DNA of 64,000 bases from Trichaptum fuscoviolaceum (taxonomy: Eukaryota; Basidiomycota; Agaricomycetes; Hymenochaetales; Trichaptaceae): positions 3,479,773 to 3,543,772 of the forward strand of contig CAJSYZ010000007.1 of the NCBI GenBank assembly GCA_910574455.1, in the 5' to 3' direction. The translations under genes and the position numbers were made by a program. The notes under the pieces were generated by a model. That model ran no database searches, was not told where the DNA came from, and saw nothing but the letters and a program-made list of their open reading frames with translations. Positions within the stretch are counted from its first letter, which is position 1; each line of letters opens with the position of its first letter. Below are positions 1-10,768 of the stretch, one piece after another.

Positions 1-1165
1 CACAGTAAGCTTGTGCTGAGGGATGTTGTTCGATTTCCTGGCATTTCCGCTTTCATTCTTTGACGCACAGTCATCGCAGATATGTAGAGATCCATTGGAA
101 CCGGAGATCTCTTGATACATGTATAAGCTCATAGAATTTAGCGGACAAGCAAGCGATGCAGAACGTAATTCCAAGGAATTGGGCGCAGTTATGCCTCTGG
201 CCTGGACAAAGCTAGAATGGCCGTTTCCGACGTAATTTGATTGTTGAGATGGTCGGAAATAGTAAAAAAGGCTTCAGCAGCAAAAACTATTTACGACATT
301 CAGAAGTGAGTTTTTGTTTCACTTACACATTAAAAGAAGTTGATTCCAGAAACCCAGAAACTGCATATTTCATTGCTCCCGGCAATTCAGAAGTGCTGAA
401 ATATATCAGATACAGAACACTAAGATCTGAATGGTACTCACATTTCGTGTTTAATATATATAGATAATATAAGTACGGTGTGTTCAGTACACGACATTGT
501 ATCCTCATGAATGTGGTCGAAGGTGAAGATGCTCTTCCCTCAACTTCTCGCAGGCGGCGCCGGTAGACATAGCCTCGCATAATGAAGGGAAATGAGCCGC
601 CCTTCTCCAAAAGGTGTGAGTACCTAGGCAGTAATGACATGCTAGACAACTAGCCAGCGCAAGGAGCCGTGGGTTGTCGGGTTAGTTCTTTGCCTCATCG
701 TTGAAGCCAGATTGCCGCATATCCAGAGTGTTAGATCTCTTTTTTGCAAGTGTTTCTGAATGACAGGCTACGCGCAGGACTAGGACGGGAGCACCTCAGT
801 GGGTGGGTGAAAGGGAAAAAAAATAGGTGAAAGAAGCAAAAGGACTGCCTCCCTTAATGAAGATGGTGTCGGCTATACCAACTTTTCTAGGTGAACCCAC
901 AGAAGTACACAAGTACAAACACGATGATTCCGAGATCAACGTGGGAAGATAGGGTTACGCAGAGGGCATGACTCAGTGACGTAACGGATGCTTCCGTTCC
1001 GGCACCGGTCTTACTTGTTTGTAACCGCCCTTGACATTCTGATGAATTCATCCCCACAACTTAAAGTCTCCTCGCCGTGCCCTCCCCCTCTCGCCACTAT
1101 ACACTCATCGTCCCTCAAACGTGCGAGACAACCACAGCAGGGTACATTAAATCTGACAAAAAACA
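1..1165. other. Intergenic region upstream of the Sec14-like gene
   Basis: I see no convincing gene here. The short open frames show no recognisable domain, no splice pattern that extends them, and no similarity to neighbouring genes. The last few hundred bases are the likely promoter and 5' leader of the plus-strand gene beginning at 1166: a C/T-rich stretch near 1080-1110 and the A-rich context immediately before the ATG are typical of fungal promoters. An untranslated exon cannot be excluded. Confidence 0.5.
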
Positions 1166-2729
1166 ATGAGTAGCGACCAACCCCTGCACCGGAAGTTCAA
1201 TGGCCATCTGGGCAGGTTGTCGAAGGATCAGGAGCAATCATTAGACAACTTCAAGATCAGTTTGGAGAAAGCAGGGCTTTATGTACCCGCAACAGAAACA
1301 ACAAAGGCATCGCATGATGACGCCACGGTACTGTGAGTTATTCGAGCTTCCTGCCTGATTGTGAATACTAAAGATGCATACATTGGCCCTCTTTCGGATT
1401 TAGACGGTTTCTGAGAGCAAGAAAATGGGATATACCGAAAGCGCAGAAGCAATTCTCAGAATGGATGGCATGGAGGGAGAAATATGATGTCGACAAACTT
1501 TTTGCAAATTTTCCTCCTGAGGAGTTTGAAGATTCTCGGCGATTCTATCCTATGTGGACGGGGAGGAGAGACAAGGTACGTGCGCTCCTTCTGAACGGTC
1601 TCTGATGCTAATTGCACCTCTATCGAATTCAGCAAGGTCTACCTGTCTACGTCTATCGCCTTGGTGCTCTAGATAGCGAAATTCAGAAGGATATCAAAGC
1701 CGTCCCCACGAAGAGACAATATGAACGGATGTAAGTCTGCCCAGTTTGAACTCGGATGTGGTCTGCTAACCAAATTTTAACAGCGTCGTCTTGTACGAGG
1801 CCATGACCCGTTTTGTCGCGTCATTATGCTCGGCACTTCCTCGAGAAATAGAACCGGTGCCAATAACTGCAGTGACCGCCATTATAGACCTCGGGGACAC
1901 GTCGATCCGGCAACTTTGGGCCCTCCGGAGTCATCTTCAAGAAGCATCCACGCTTGCGCAGGCCAACTATCCAGAAACTATGGGGACAGTTGTGGTTGTG
2001 AACGCATCCGCTTTCTTCCCGACGATCTGGGGATGGGTCAAAGGCTGGTTCGACGAGGTGACGCGCGAAAAGATCCACATACTGGGAAAGAACCCGGGGT
2101 CTAGCAAGATGCTGACGTCGCTCATCGACAAGCAGCACCTGCCGAAGATCTACGGCGGAGAGCTCGACTGGGATTTCTTCGATCCGCCGAACTTAGATGA
2201 GGACGCGAAGAAGAAGCTCGGCGAGATGCCCAAAGGTCCGTTTATATTTGAAGACGAGAAAGTCAAGAGACCGAAGCATTATGAGGGCCCTCTCGACGAA
2301 GGGATAGAAATGGCGGATGATATCGCAGAGCCGCATGTGCAGCCGACATCGCAGCTGAACGGAGATGCGAAACGGGAGACTGCGGCTACTGACCGAGAGC
2401 TCAACGAAACTCAGCTTGCATCGGAAACGGATGTAGCGGAGGCGGCCAAAAACATGAGTATCCATGACGAACCGGAAGAAGTCACTCCTGCACCCAGCAC
2501 GAGCGGAGGTGTATGCAGGTTAAGTGAGGGGACACCTGAGCACGAGCTGGCGAAAGAGGACGAAAGGCCAACAGAAGTGCATATCATTGATTCCAAGATT
2601 GATCAAGCCATCGGCAAGGTATTGGACTCAGCAGTGTCAAAACTTAATGGATCAGCGAAGCCAACAGCAGAGACGGCTGAAACATACGAGCAGAAGTCTG
2701 ATCCGATAGCATCCGTCATATCCTCCTAA
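1166..2729 (+). CDS. CRAL-TRIO / Sec14-like lipid-transfer protein
   Basis: Four exons (1166-1332, 1404-1575, 1633-1730, 1784-2729) join in frame to a 460-residue protein; all three introns are GT-AG with GTGAGT, GTACGT and GTAAGT donors. The first 60 residues plus exon 2 form the CRAL-TRIO N-terminal helical domain (RFLRARKWDIPKAQ). Exons 3 and 4 give the lipid-binding fold, with the family hallmarks VVVVNASAFFPTIWGWVK and LPKIYGGELDW near residues 215-280. The family moves phosphatidylinositol and phosphatidylcholine between membranes and couples lipid metabolism to Golgi secretion. The last 170 residues are an acidic, low-complexity tail rich in E, A and T, longer than in yeast Sec14, so this is a Sec14-like paralogue rather than a strict orthologue. 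The ATG at 1166 was chosen because it is the first in-frame start and has an AACA-ATG context. The gene ends convergently with NSE2. Confidence 0.85.
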
Positions 2730-3108
2730 TGTCTGGATCCAGTCGTCTTTTCCCCTAATCTAAATCCTATTCTAATCCCCTACAAGCATTATTGTACCAT
2801 TAGATACAAGCTACTCACCTGTTTCCAGCTTTTGTGCAATTGTTGTATTTATCTCATAGTACCTGTTTGTCGAATATATATCATATTTCTGTCTCGACGT
2901 TCGTGGTGTTAGAGTTTTAGACTCAATTAGAATGTCTCGCTCAATCGAGATCAAAAGGGAGGGGGAAAGTGTAGATCAACTTCCGGGTAGGATGAAGCAG
3001 GGTAACTAATATACATACTACGAGATATCTACCATACTTGAATATGCTTGCGAACATATAGAATAAACTGTATCATGAAGAACGTTATAGATGGGTCGCC
3101 CGGACTCA
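2730..3108. other. Convergent 3' intergenic region
   Basis: This 379-bp AT-rich spacer lies between the stop codons of the Sec14-like gene (+) and NSE2 (-). It presumably holds both 3' UTRs and polyadenylation signals. No ORF or repeat is supported here. Confidence 0.5.
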
Positions 3109-4635
3109 TTAGTCGATGATCTCCTCTGCGTCATCGTTCTCGCTGTCCGCCTCCGCCTCGCGCTGCTTCTGGCGCCGTAGATGTGCTTTCACAGCCTTCT
3201 CAATGTCTTTGTCGACCTGTTATGGCAAAAGGAAGGTTTAGATCAATGATAAGAACAGAAGACACCAAACAAGTGTTTGATTAAAATAGGGGTCTATGAA
3301 AGAAAGAATAAAATAGAGTGGAGAGAACGATCTGCGGGAAAGGGTGGACGTACCTTTAGGTCTATCAGAGTGAATTGCTGGTTGCAGCCCGTCGCAGGAC
3401 ATTTCTTTCGAATCGATCTGTTATTCTTGAAGTAATCGTAAATAGAGGTCTTGGAGAATGTGTGCTTGCATATTTGCCTATGCACATATTTAGCCTCGCC
3501 TCGCAAATGGAATGGATAAAGAGACACGTACGACGTCATTGGTTCCACGAGGGGTGTAAGCGTTATTGGGCATGTGTACACCTGAGAAACACCTCCGACG
3601 ACAATATCGTCATCGTCGGAATCATCACCGTCCTCTGAGAATTGACATCGTAAGAATCCTAGGACTCCGAAAAGCGGAGCAAACATACCTTGCGGAATGA
3701 ACTCGGTCATAGGTGGCATCGCTTCCTCTGGCCCATTCTGCACCTCCTAAAGGGAGTAGGACGCAGGCAGTCAGCGGGTGCGGGGTTCAAGGGAGGAGAA
3801 GTCGAGATACTGACAAAGATCTTTTGTCTAAACTTCGTGTAGTCTTCGTCTTTACCGAATTTTTGTCTACTTGTCTTGTTGTCCCATGCCTCCATGAGGT
3901 CGAGAACGCCTTGCTCGTAGCGAGCTATCACGTTGTCCTGTATATAAGCATTAGCAATATGAATTGTTCAGAGGGCTTGCGGGTTTGTTGAAAGACGCAC
4001 AATTTCTTCCCCTGCTGCAATGGACGATGAGATATCGTCCAGAGTATCGATGTGCGCTTTGATTTCAGCTTGTGTAGCAAGGAGATCACGCATCATCGCA
4101 TCTACGTTTTCCAACTCCTTCCGGGCCTATTTGAGGGACGAACAAGCTTGAGTGAAAACAACTACATATACAAGATCAAACTTACAGCCTCACCGTCACG
4201 GCCCATACCGACTTCTGCCATGGCCTCACCAACGTCCGGACCCAGATTCATCGCAGTACTCCGGAAGTTATCTAGGATACCAATCCACTCGGTCTTCATG
4301 CCCTTTATCTTCACACCATCCTCCGCCCGAAGAGGTTGGTCCTGAAAGTTCTCAACATCAATCCCTGGACGAACATCTTCGGCTTCTCCTTCCTCTTCAC
4401 CATCCTGCTCAGCAGCGATACTGGGCTTCCGCTCTCGTGTGGCCTTTGGCTTTTTCTCTTTCTTTACGGATCTATCGTCCGCTCCCCTTGTGCTGGACCG
4501 TTTTGATGAGCGACGAGGTTGTTCTTCGTCAGCATCTTCGACATCTTCGCTGCGCGAGCGTTGAGTAGGCTCTTGTTCTTCGATGTCCTCTTCCGCCTGA
4601 CGACGAGTGCGCGTTCCGCGGATTATGGCAGGCAT
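3109..4635 (-). CDS. NSE2: SUMO E3 ligase Nse2/Mms21, SMC5/6 complex subunit
   Basis: Seven exons (4635-4186, 4126-4001, 3937-3815, 3746-3689, 3634-3532, 3477-3354, 3216-3109) join in frame to 363 residues with GT-AG introns throughout. The C-terminal third is an SP-RING: YTCPITLTPLVEPMTS, then CKHTFSKTSIYDYF and KKCPATGCNQQFTLIDLK. These supply the single zinc site (C, H, C, C) and the conserved loop that contacts the SUMO-charged E2. The middle exons are helical and probably coiled coil, matching the arm that docks on Smc5. The N-terminal 110 residues are charged and disordered, longer than in yeast. Nse2 sumoylates repair and chromosome-cohesion proteins in the nucleus. The gene ends with the acidic tail DDAEEIID. 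Start chosen at the first ATG of the long first exon. Confidence 0.9.
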
Positions 4636-4810
4636 GAACGAGTATTGACCCAAGTTGATGAGCTTTTCCCGGCGCGTCTCGCTAAAGTGAATGTTCAGGG
4701 CAGGCTAGCTCGTGTTTGGCGTATTTATCATCATTATCATCATTTTCATGTATGTTTGTTCTTTTACTACCCTCACATGTAATCATCTTTCTTTCTTATA
4801 CCATACATTT

Positions 4811-5583
4811 TCACACTGTCGAGTTAGCGGTCACCAATATGAATGTTCCTGCAAGCGGGTTTCCGAGACCAACATCCAGCGCAAACTGACTAATGTTGAA
4901 GTTCTCAATGGATGTCGTTGCATTTACTTCTGTCTGACTGGCAAAAGCTTGAGACTGGTGAAAGAGAAAAAGGACATATCTATACTGTCAGGTTATTCTC
5001 AATGTATCCATCCAACTCTCTGCTAATCTCACCTATGAGTGCCTTCAGTTGGTGTCGGTTGATGGAACTCAGTCACGGCCGGGGTGGAGTTCGAGAGCAA
5101 CGCTAGACCATGCGCATCTGGCCTACCGAGGTGGAAGTTACCGCCCAAAAAGTGTCGAATTTGTGCTCTAGTCGGCATCTCTGGGGAAGGTGCATCGAGG
5201 TCGACCATGGCAATCACGAACGGCCCGCGCGGTAATCCAGACGAAGCTGTTCCTTGTATTGCGAAGATTGGCGGGCCGGCTGTCTCTGCTCGTGTGCAGT
5301 CGGTCCGACGATATCGTTATTTTGGTCAGGTCTAAGCAACAGTAGCTTTGCTCACCATTCCGAGGGAGGTGGACACCAGCCTTGACGTGCACAGGTGGAG
5401 CAGACACCTGAGGCAAGATCACTTCAAGGAGAGCAGTGGGATCGAAGGATAAATGTGTATCCTCAGGAATCTGAACGGTTAGTTTAGCTACATCGCCCGG
5501 CGTTGATCAAAGGACCCCGAAGAACAGACCTGAAAGTCTTCAAAAGTTGCGGAGACAATTTGGAGACTTTTATCCTGGCTCAT
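4811..5583 (-). CDS. PEBP-family protein, copy 1 (no signal peptide)
   Basis: Four exons (5583-5530, 5470-5356, 5285-5033, 4979-4811) join to 196 residues. The phosphatidylethanolamine-binding protein fold is marked by FVIAMVDLDAPSP (the DPDAP-type ligand-pocket motif) followed by IRHFLGGNF, where the family usually has a conserved GxHR-type segment. Intron positions and the lengths of the 115-nt and 169-nt exons are identical to those of the neighbouring copy at 6120-6954, so the two are a tandem duplication. Unlike copy 2, the protein starts at MSQDKSLQIVSATF, exactly where copy 2's mature chain begins (CQDTSLTTVKATF), so it appears to have lost its signal-peptide segment and may be cytosolic. 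An undetected 5' exon is possible. Fungal members of this family are poorly characterised; the ligand is not known. Confidence 0.8.
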
Positions 5584-6119
5584 GGTACGGCTACGCCAAG
5601 TTTATATGTCTGACGTTGGTTTCATACTCACGTGAAGACAGTATCGGACTCTTGGAAGCGTATACTGTTCGTTGTGAATCACGGTACCGATTGGTGAGCC
5701 TTCCCCAATATAAAACAGCAAGTTTCTAGATGAAAGAATATTTACTTAGAAGTCCTCGGCTTCTTAAGACAACAAGTATATTAAGCCAACATTTCGGCCA
5801 ACTCGATATCCGTCGGAAAGCGGCGCTCCGTACGCTAATGTGGTGATACGTGCCTCACTTCGTAGAATGGCAAGATATCACCTTCTGAGATTATCTTCTC
5901 TTTGTGCGAACTGTATCGTCTCTGAAATACTAAGCAAATCTCTCAGATTACGAAGCTGTTCACATTTTGACGAATTACAAGTGATACTGTACAGCTCAAT
6001 CTTCAACCGCGAGGTCACGACGTAGACTTGCATAAATAGCGACGACTGACTTGCGAGTCTAGCCACGACGCTACTGTCCATTATTGCTAATACAAAATGT
6101 ATTGGCACATGAGTACACT
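5584..6119. other. Spacer between the two PEBP copies
   Basis: This 536-bp stretch separates the tandem PEBP genes. On the minus strand, around 5650-5730, a short uninterrupted stretch reads like protein (FYIGEGSPIGTVIHNEQYT) but belongs to no family I recognise and has no connected exons; it may be a gene relic. The region directly upstream of 5583 is the likely promoter of PEBP copy 1. Confidence 0.35.
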
Positions 6120-6954
6120 CTAGTCGGTGGGATCTGGGCCAACACGAATGAATGATCCCCCTAGTGGTCTTCCGAGGCCGGTTTCCGCTGCAAACTGACT
6201 GATATTGAAGCTTGTGACCGGGGTTGAAGCATTCACAAATTGTTGGTCGACGAAACCTCTGTGTTGCTGGAAAAGCAGGAAGACATATCTGCGGATAGTC
6301 ATATCAGCATCAAAGCTGGTCTTACGCAGTTTGAAGATTGGGAGAGTGGTATTGCATCTACACACCTATGGGGATCTGAGCCTGCGGGAGGAGTGGGTTG
6401 TAAAAATCCCGAGAGCGCAGGAGTGGAGTTCGATAGAAGTGAAAGGCCATCCCTGTTCGGCGGTTCGAGTGTGAAGTTGTCACCCAAGAAGTGACGAATC
6501 TGGGAAACATTCGGGTTCTGCGGTGTCGGTGCGTCGAGATCGACCATGGCTACTACGAAGGCTCCACTCGGTGCGCGCGCGAACGCAGAGCGCTGAACAC
6601 CAAAGACCGGTGGAATTGCCGTTTCTGCGCCTACGGTTAGTGGACAGGCGAAGCCAAATAAAACTGTGCTTACGATTTCGGGCAAGCTGAACTCCTGCCT
6701 TAACTCGAATGGATGGACCACTAGCTTGAGGAAACTGAACCTCAAGCAAACTGGTGGGATTGAAGGTCAGAGACGCATCTTCGGGGATCTGTTCTATCGT
6801 TAAGCATTTTCAACTGAATATGCACAGATGTGATGTCACCTACATTAGCTTCCTGAAAAGTGGCTTTCACAGTTGTTAAGCTAGTGTCCTGACAAACCGT
6901 TGCAGAAATAGAGGAGAAGATAGAGAGAGCGAATGTCAATGAAGAGAACAACAT
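6120..6954 (-). CDS. Secreted PEBP-family protein, copy 2
   Basis: Four exons (6954-6844, 6788-6674, 6624-6366, 6288-6120) join to 217 residues. The first 20 residues (MLFSSLTFALSIFSSISATV) are a hydrophobic signal peptide ending near a cysteine, so the product is likely secreted. The PEBP core shows FVVAMVDLDAPTPQNP and QIRHFLGDNF, then a C-terminal RYVFLLFQQHRGF segment typical of the family. Exon sizes match copy 1 almost exactly. Secreted PEBP-like proteins occur in many basidiomycetes and bind small lipids or other ligands, but a role here cannot be read from sequence. An upstream in-frame GTG lies 12 nt earlier, but ATG at 6954 is the natural start. The upstream region to 7648 is shared with the divergent FIST gene. 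Confidence 0.85.
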
Positions 6955-7648
6955 CTTGCAAATCACTCGAAGACTAGCTAGTATTGAGTGAGCATTGTGG
7001 CAGCTTTATATACGGGGCCCTATACGCTGACTACAAGGTAGCCGCCTGAGAGGATAGAATAACTCGGATTATCAGCGTGGGTGTTCGATCTGTGTACCAA
7101 GCCGAGAATAGTCGATGTCATACTTCTTGAAGCAGTGCCCAGCCGAGAGACTTCCTGGTTGATGTGAAACTAGCTCACGATGGAGATAGCGACCAATGGC
7201 AACCAATGGCTACGAGTTCACGAAAGAGCATTAGCAAGCCCATGATGAAAATCGATAAAGTGGTGGGAAATTTTGAGCGGAAGACATTTGTTATACCATG
7301 AGTATCGAGAAGGAAGAAGCATGCTCCAGTGCAGCTCCACATTGCAGCGGATGGACTTTCTCACCTGCCAGTGTATAAGTTACTAAGAATTAGAACACCT
7401 TCCTCTGTGAGCTTCGAGTTCATAAATGGGAGAATAAGCCGGGCTTTCCCCTTTCGCCTGAGATGCTCTGAAATTGTACTCTAGTGACAAAACATAGTAG
7501 ACTTCAACTGAGTTAAGATCGACAATCAATGTCGTGAGAAACACTGCCAGTGGCACAACCTTACATAATTTTGATGACGTATATTATCATCCACACCGGT
7601 TTATCCTACTACGTAGTCGGCTCTGGTGGCCTTAATGTCCATGGCTCG
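6955..7648. other. Divergent promoter region between PEBP copy 2 and the FIST gene
   Basis: No gene is supported here. A TATA-like element (TTTATATA) about 55 bp upstream of the PEBP ATG, near 7008-7015, fits a strong regulated promoter for the secreted PEBP. The right half carries the 5' leader of the FIST gene, where earlier in-frame ATGs (for example 7574) leave its exact start uncertain. Confidence 0.45.
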
Positions 7649-9208
7649 ATGTCTTTTGCCATCCACGCAAGTACTTCTTTGTTACGTTCTCGCTTGCAGC
7701 TGTCTTCTCTCATTGAACATGTACAAGAAATCAGTACAAATCGCACTCTTCTCTACGCGCTAAGTCACAATACTCCAGACCTTGAACAGACCGTGAGGCG
7801 ACTTAGCGCTTGTGCAAAGGAAACAATAGGTTGCCTCTCAGCTCCAGTCGAGGTGACCAATGAAAAACGAAGATCAAACGATACCTTCTTCTCTTGTTCT
7901 ATAGCAGTAGTTGATTCTGAGAGCTGCCAGTCTTTTAGTACCCTGAAGGCCGGGGAAGGGCCGCTACAGGTCGGTCGATGGCATTCTTTTCGCAAGAAGG
8001 ACGATGCACCTGAAAACGCGATGCTTGATGACGGCACTCACATCGATTGGGAGGACATTTGGAATAGAAAGTCTAATCCACTAGCTCTTCCTCCAGAACT
8101 CCTTGACGTCGTGTATGTCGAAACTTGTACCTTCGGCGCCTTCCTAATGTTTCCATTAGAGACTCGCATACCTTTCTCTACTTCTGCGACGGATCTGCTT
8201 GGGACTTTGCAAAGGCTCTACACGAGAATGCTCCACATGCCTACCAAGTATGTGATCTAATCCAGTAGTTTGATGCGAGCTAATACACCATTCAGCTAGG
8301 AATATCCGCATCATCAACGCCATTCGTGACAGGCATGCCTTTCACACTTTTACACGATGGGAAGCCACAATCTTCTGGAGCGGTTGGAATAGCTCTACGT
8401 AATCGGCCCATGAGAGATTTAGTCAACTACAGTGGCCTTGTCCAGTTGACAAAACCTTTACCAGTACGCAGGTGCAAATCTCTGTAACACTGTTCACACA
8501 ACGTCCTCTGATGAACCGAGCAACAGAGCTGAAGGAAACCTCATTCATGCACTTGGCGAATCATTGCCAGCCCGAGTTCTACTCAAGGCTATCGAAGAAC
8601 ACAGTCTTCCTAACGATCAGTCAAAGGAAGCAGATTATTATGTTGGTCTTCGGGATGCAACTGAAAAGGATACAGTCCCGGTAAGTCTGTGTTAAATGGA
8701 TGCAAACAAACTTTGCTCATACGAAATGAAGCTGAGGATGCACCGTATAATTGCTGGCGACCCTTCTCGAGGATCAATTGCCGTTGAAGATGTGGCTGCC
8801 CCACCAGTCGGCAGTCTTGTTGAGGTGAGACAGACTTGCCTACAAGACCTTCATATGTTGCTCATCGAAGCTCCGTAGTTTTATTACCGACCAAAGAATG
8901 CCATTAGCTCGTTACCTCGCAGTATTCTCAAGCGATCAGGCACAGAGAAACTCGCGCCGGGCGTCCTCTTCTCCGCATTCATCGATACTGCCTCATCAAA
9001 TGATAATATGCCCATCGAGTCAAGCTCAGGATCGGAGAGGTCTTTATTCGATGTTGAGGAAACGAACCGTCATGAATATTCCGATGCATTTGTGGTTTCG
9101 ACGGAAAATGGGTTCATAATTGGGGGAGAGAGAGGTAATGATGCGCGGACTCCTTGGAAATGCACAGTTCCCGGTACTTTTGGTGGACTGTATTTTCCGA
9201 ACGTATAG
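7649..9208 (+). CDS. FIST-domain protein
   Basis: Six exons (7649-8112, 8160-8247, 8296-8471, 8527-8680, 8732-8824, 8879-9208) join in frame to 434 residues; all introns are GT-AG and 47-55 nt. The assignment to the FIST family (F-box and intracellular signal transduction; sensory domain also in FBXO22) rests on the pattern STPFVTGMPFTLLHDGK with SSGAVGIAL, followed by KPLPV and AEGNLIHALGESLPARVL, and a C-terminal half with IIAGDPSRGSIAVEDVAAPP. The N-terminus STSLLRSRLQLSSLIEHV could be a mitochondrial presequence. No F-box is seen, so this is a stand-alone FIST protein. The start is uncertain: an in-frame ATG also exists at 7574. Function of fungal members is unknown; binding of small molecules such as amino acids has been proposed for bacterial ones. 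Confidence 0.6.
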
Positions 9209-9448
9209 TACGCTTATGCGTCGAGTTGGAAAGAATGAACACATCCTGTATATTACATAAAGTACTCGTTCTCGAAGCGGACTGTTTGTCGATCCGGCCA
9301 TTACCCCACGGGGACATGATCGACTGTCACGGAGCTTGTTCTTATCTCAATTACACCAGCTTCTCTTCTTATCTCCCTGTATCAAACGCATTTCTACGAG
9401 TTCAAAAAAAGAATTAGCCCATCTCTATTATAACGAACACCGACGACA

Positions 9449-10573
9449 ATGACTACAGTACAGTTCATCAACAACCTAACCGGCACTGCGGCCTCGCAGG
9501 GTTCAGCATCCCACTCGCATGAGCATAGTGGGCCGGCGCACTCACACGATCCTGGAGTCGGGGAGCATGGACACACACACGAGCATCTCGAGCACGCTGG
9601 TGAATATGTTGGACGCAAGGAGAGTTTGACGACAGTCTTACCTGTCACTATATGCAGGGAAATTCGCAGAACGTGATTTACCCAATTACTCGGGGAGGAA
9701 CTTTGTGGAAAGAGGGTTTACTATTGGCATCGGCGGGTGAGTCGCTTGTCAGTCAGACGTACTGCATGGTGCTCATGCTAGATGCACTCCAGACCTGTTG
9801 GATCTGGAAAGACAGCCCTAACACTGGCATTGTGCAGGCGCCTTCGGAAGGAATATAACATCGGTACGCATCGACTATCATGCTACCATCGATCATTTTG
9901 TCTGAAAGTCTTCCCCTCAAGCGACCGTAACAAATGACATCTTTACGCGCGAAGATCAAGAGTTCCTAATTCGTAACAAAGCATTGCCTGCCGAACGCAT
10001 TCAGGCTATCGAGACTGGAGGATGCCCACATGCCGCCATCCGCGAGGACATCTCTGCGAACATGGGCGCGCTCGAAACACTTCAAGCGAAGTTCGGGTGC
10101 CAGCTGCTGCTTGTGGAGAGTGGAGGCGATAATCTGGCGGCGAACTACTCGAGGGAGTTGGCGGATTATATCATCTATGTAATCGATGTTTCGGCGCGTT
10201 TCTTACTAGCCGTATACTTGAAAGACAAAGCTGATTGCTACGTTGCAGGGAGGAGATAAGATACCGAGAAAAGGAGGTCCCGGAGTCTCGCAGTCTGACG
10301 TGCTGGTCATTAACAAAGTAAGTAGATAGCAGGTCGTCGTTGCTCCTTGCTCATGTGCATGGCTCTTCCCAATAGATCGACTTAGCCCCATACGTCGGAG
10401 CGTCGTTGGAAGTGATGGATCGCGATTCAAAGAAAATGAGAGGAGATGGCCCGACGGTATTTACATCCGTGAAAGAGGGTAAGGGCGTCGAAGATGTGGT
10501 AGATCTCATTCTTGCGGCTTGGAGAACCGCCGGAAGTCCAGGTAAGCCTGGCGCAGTTGGTGACGTTGAGTAA
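9449..10573 (+). CDS. ureG: Urease accessory GTPase UreG
   Basis: Six exons (9449-9599, 9658-9736, 9793-9863, 9922-10193, 10249-10317, 10376-10573) join to 279 residues. UreG delivers nickel to urease in a GTP-dependent complex with UreD/UreF. The first 50 residues form the eukaryote-type His-rich nickel-binding region ([16 protein letters not shown] and [10 protein letters not shown]). The P-loop is [15 protein letters not shown], followed by [12 protein letters not shown], the invariant metal-site motif [13 protein letters not shown], the switch region VESGGDN, and [11 protein letters not shown] (NKxD guanine specificity). The fourth intron appears to use a GC donor (at 10194-10195): this keeps [16 protein letters not shown] in frame, whereas the nearest GT would delete two conserved residues. 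Length is usual for fungi. It ends 195 bp from the convergent membrane-protein gene. Confidence 0.93.
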
Positions 10574-10768
10574 GTCCTGTCATTTGGGGATAATACCAAA
10601 TGTAAAGTGTAAAAAGACTGTACGATGGAGTGCAAATTTCAGTACCCAGATTGATCTCTTGGAGACCAAATATAAGTAGCTACCGCTACAGGATGAAAGC
10701 AACATGAAACTACACAGTATGAGTAACTTTGTCCAACATAAGATAACATAAAACTGAAGAAAGAAAAA

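Noticed and set aside
237..649. Overlapping short ORFs on both strands near the left edge
   Set aside because: No domain, no codon or splice support, and the two overlap antisense; best read as chance frames in intergenic DNA.
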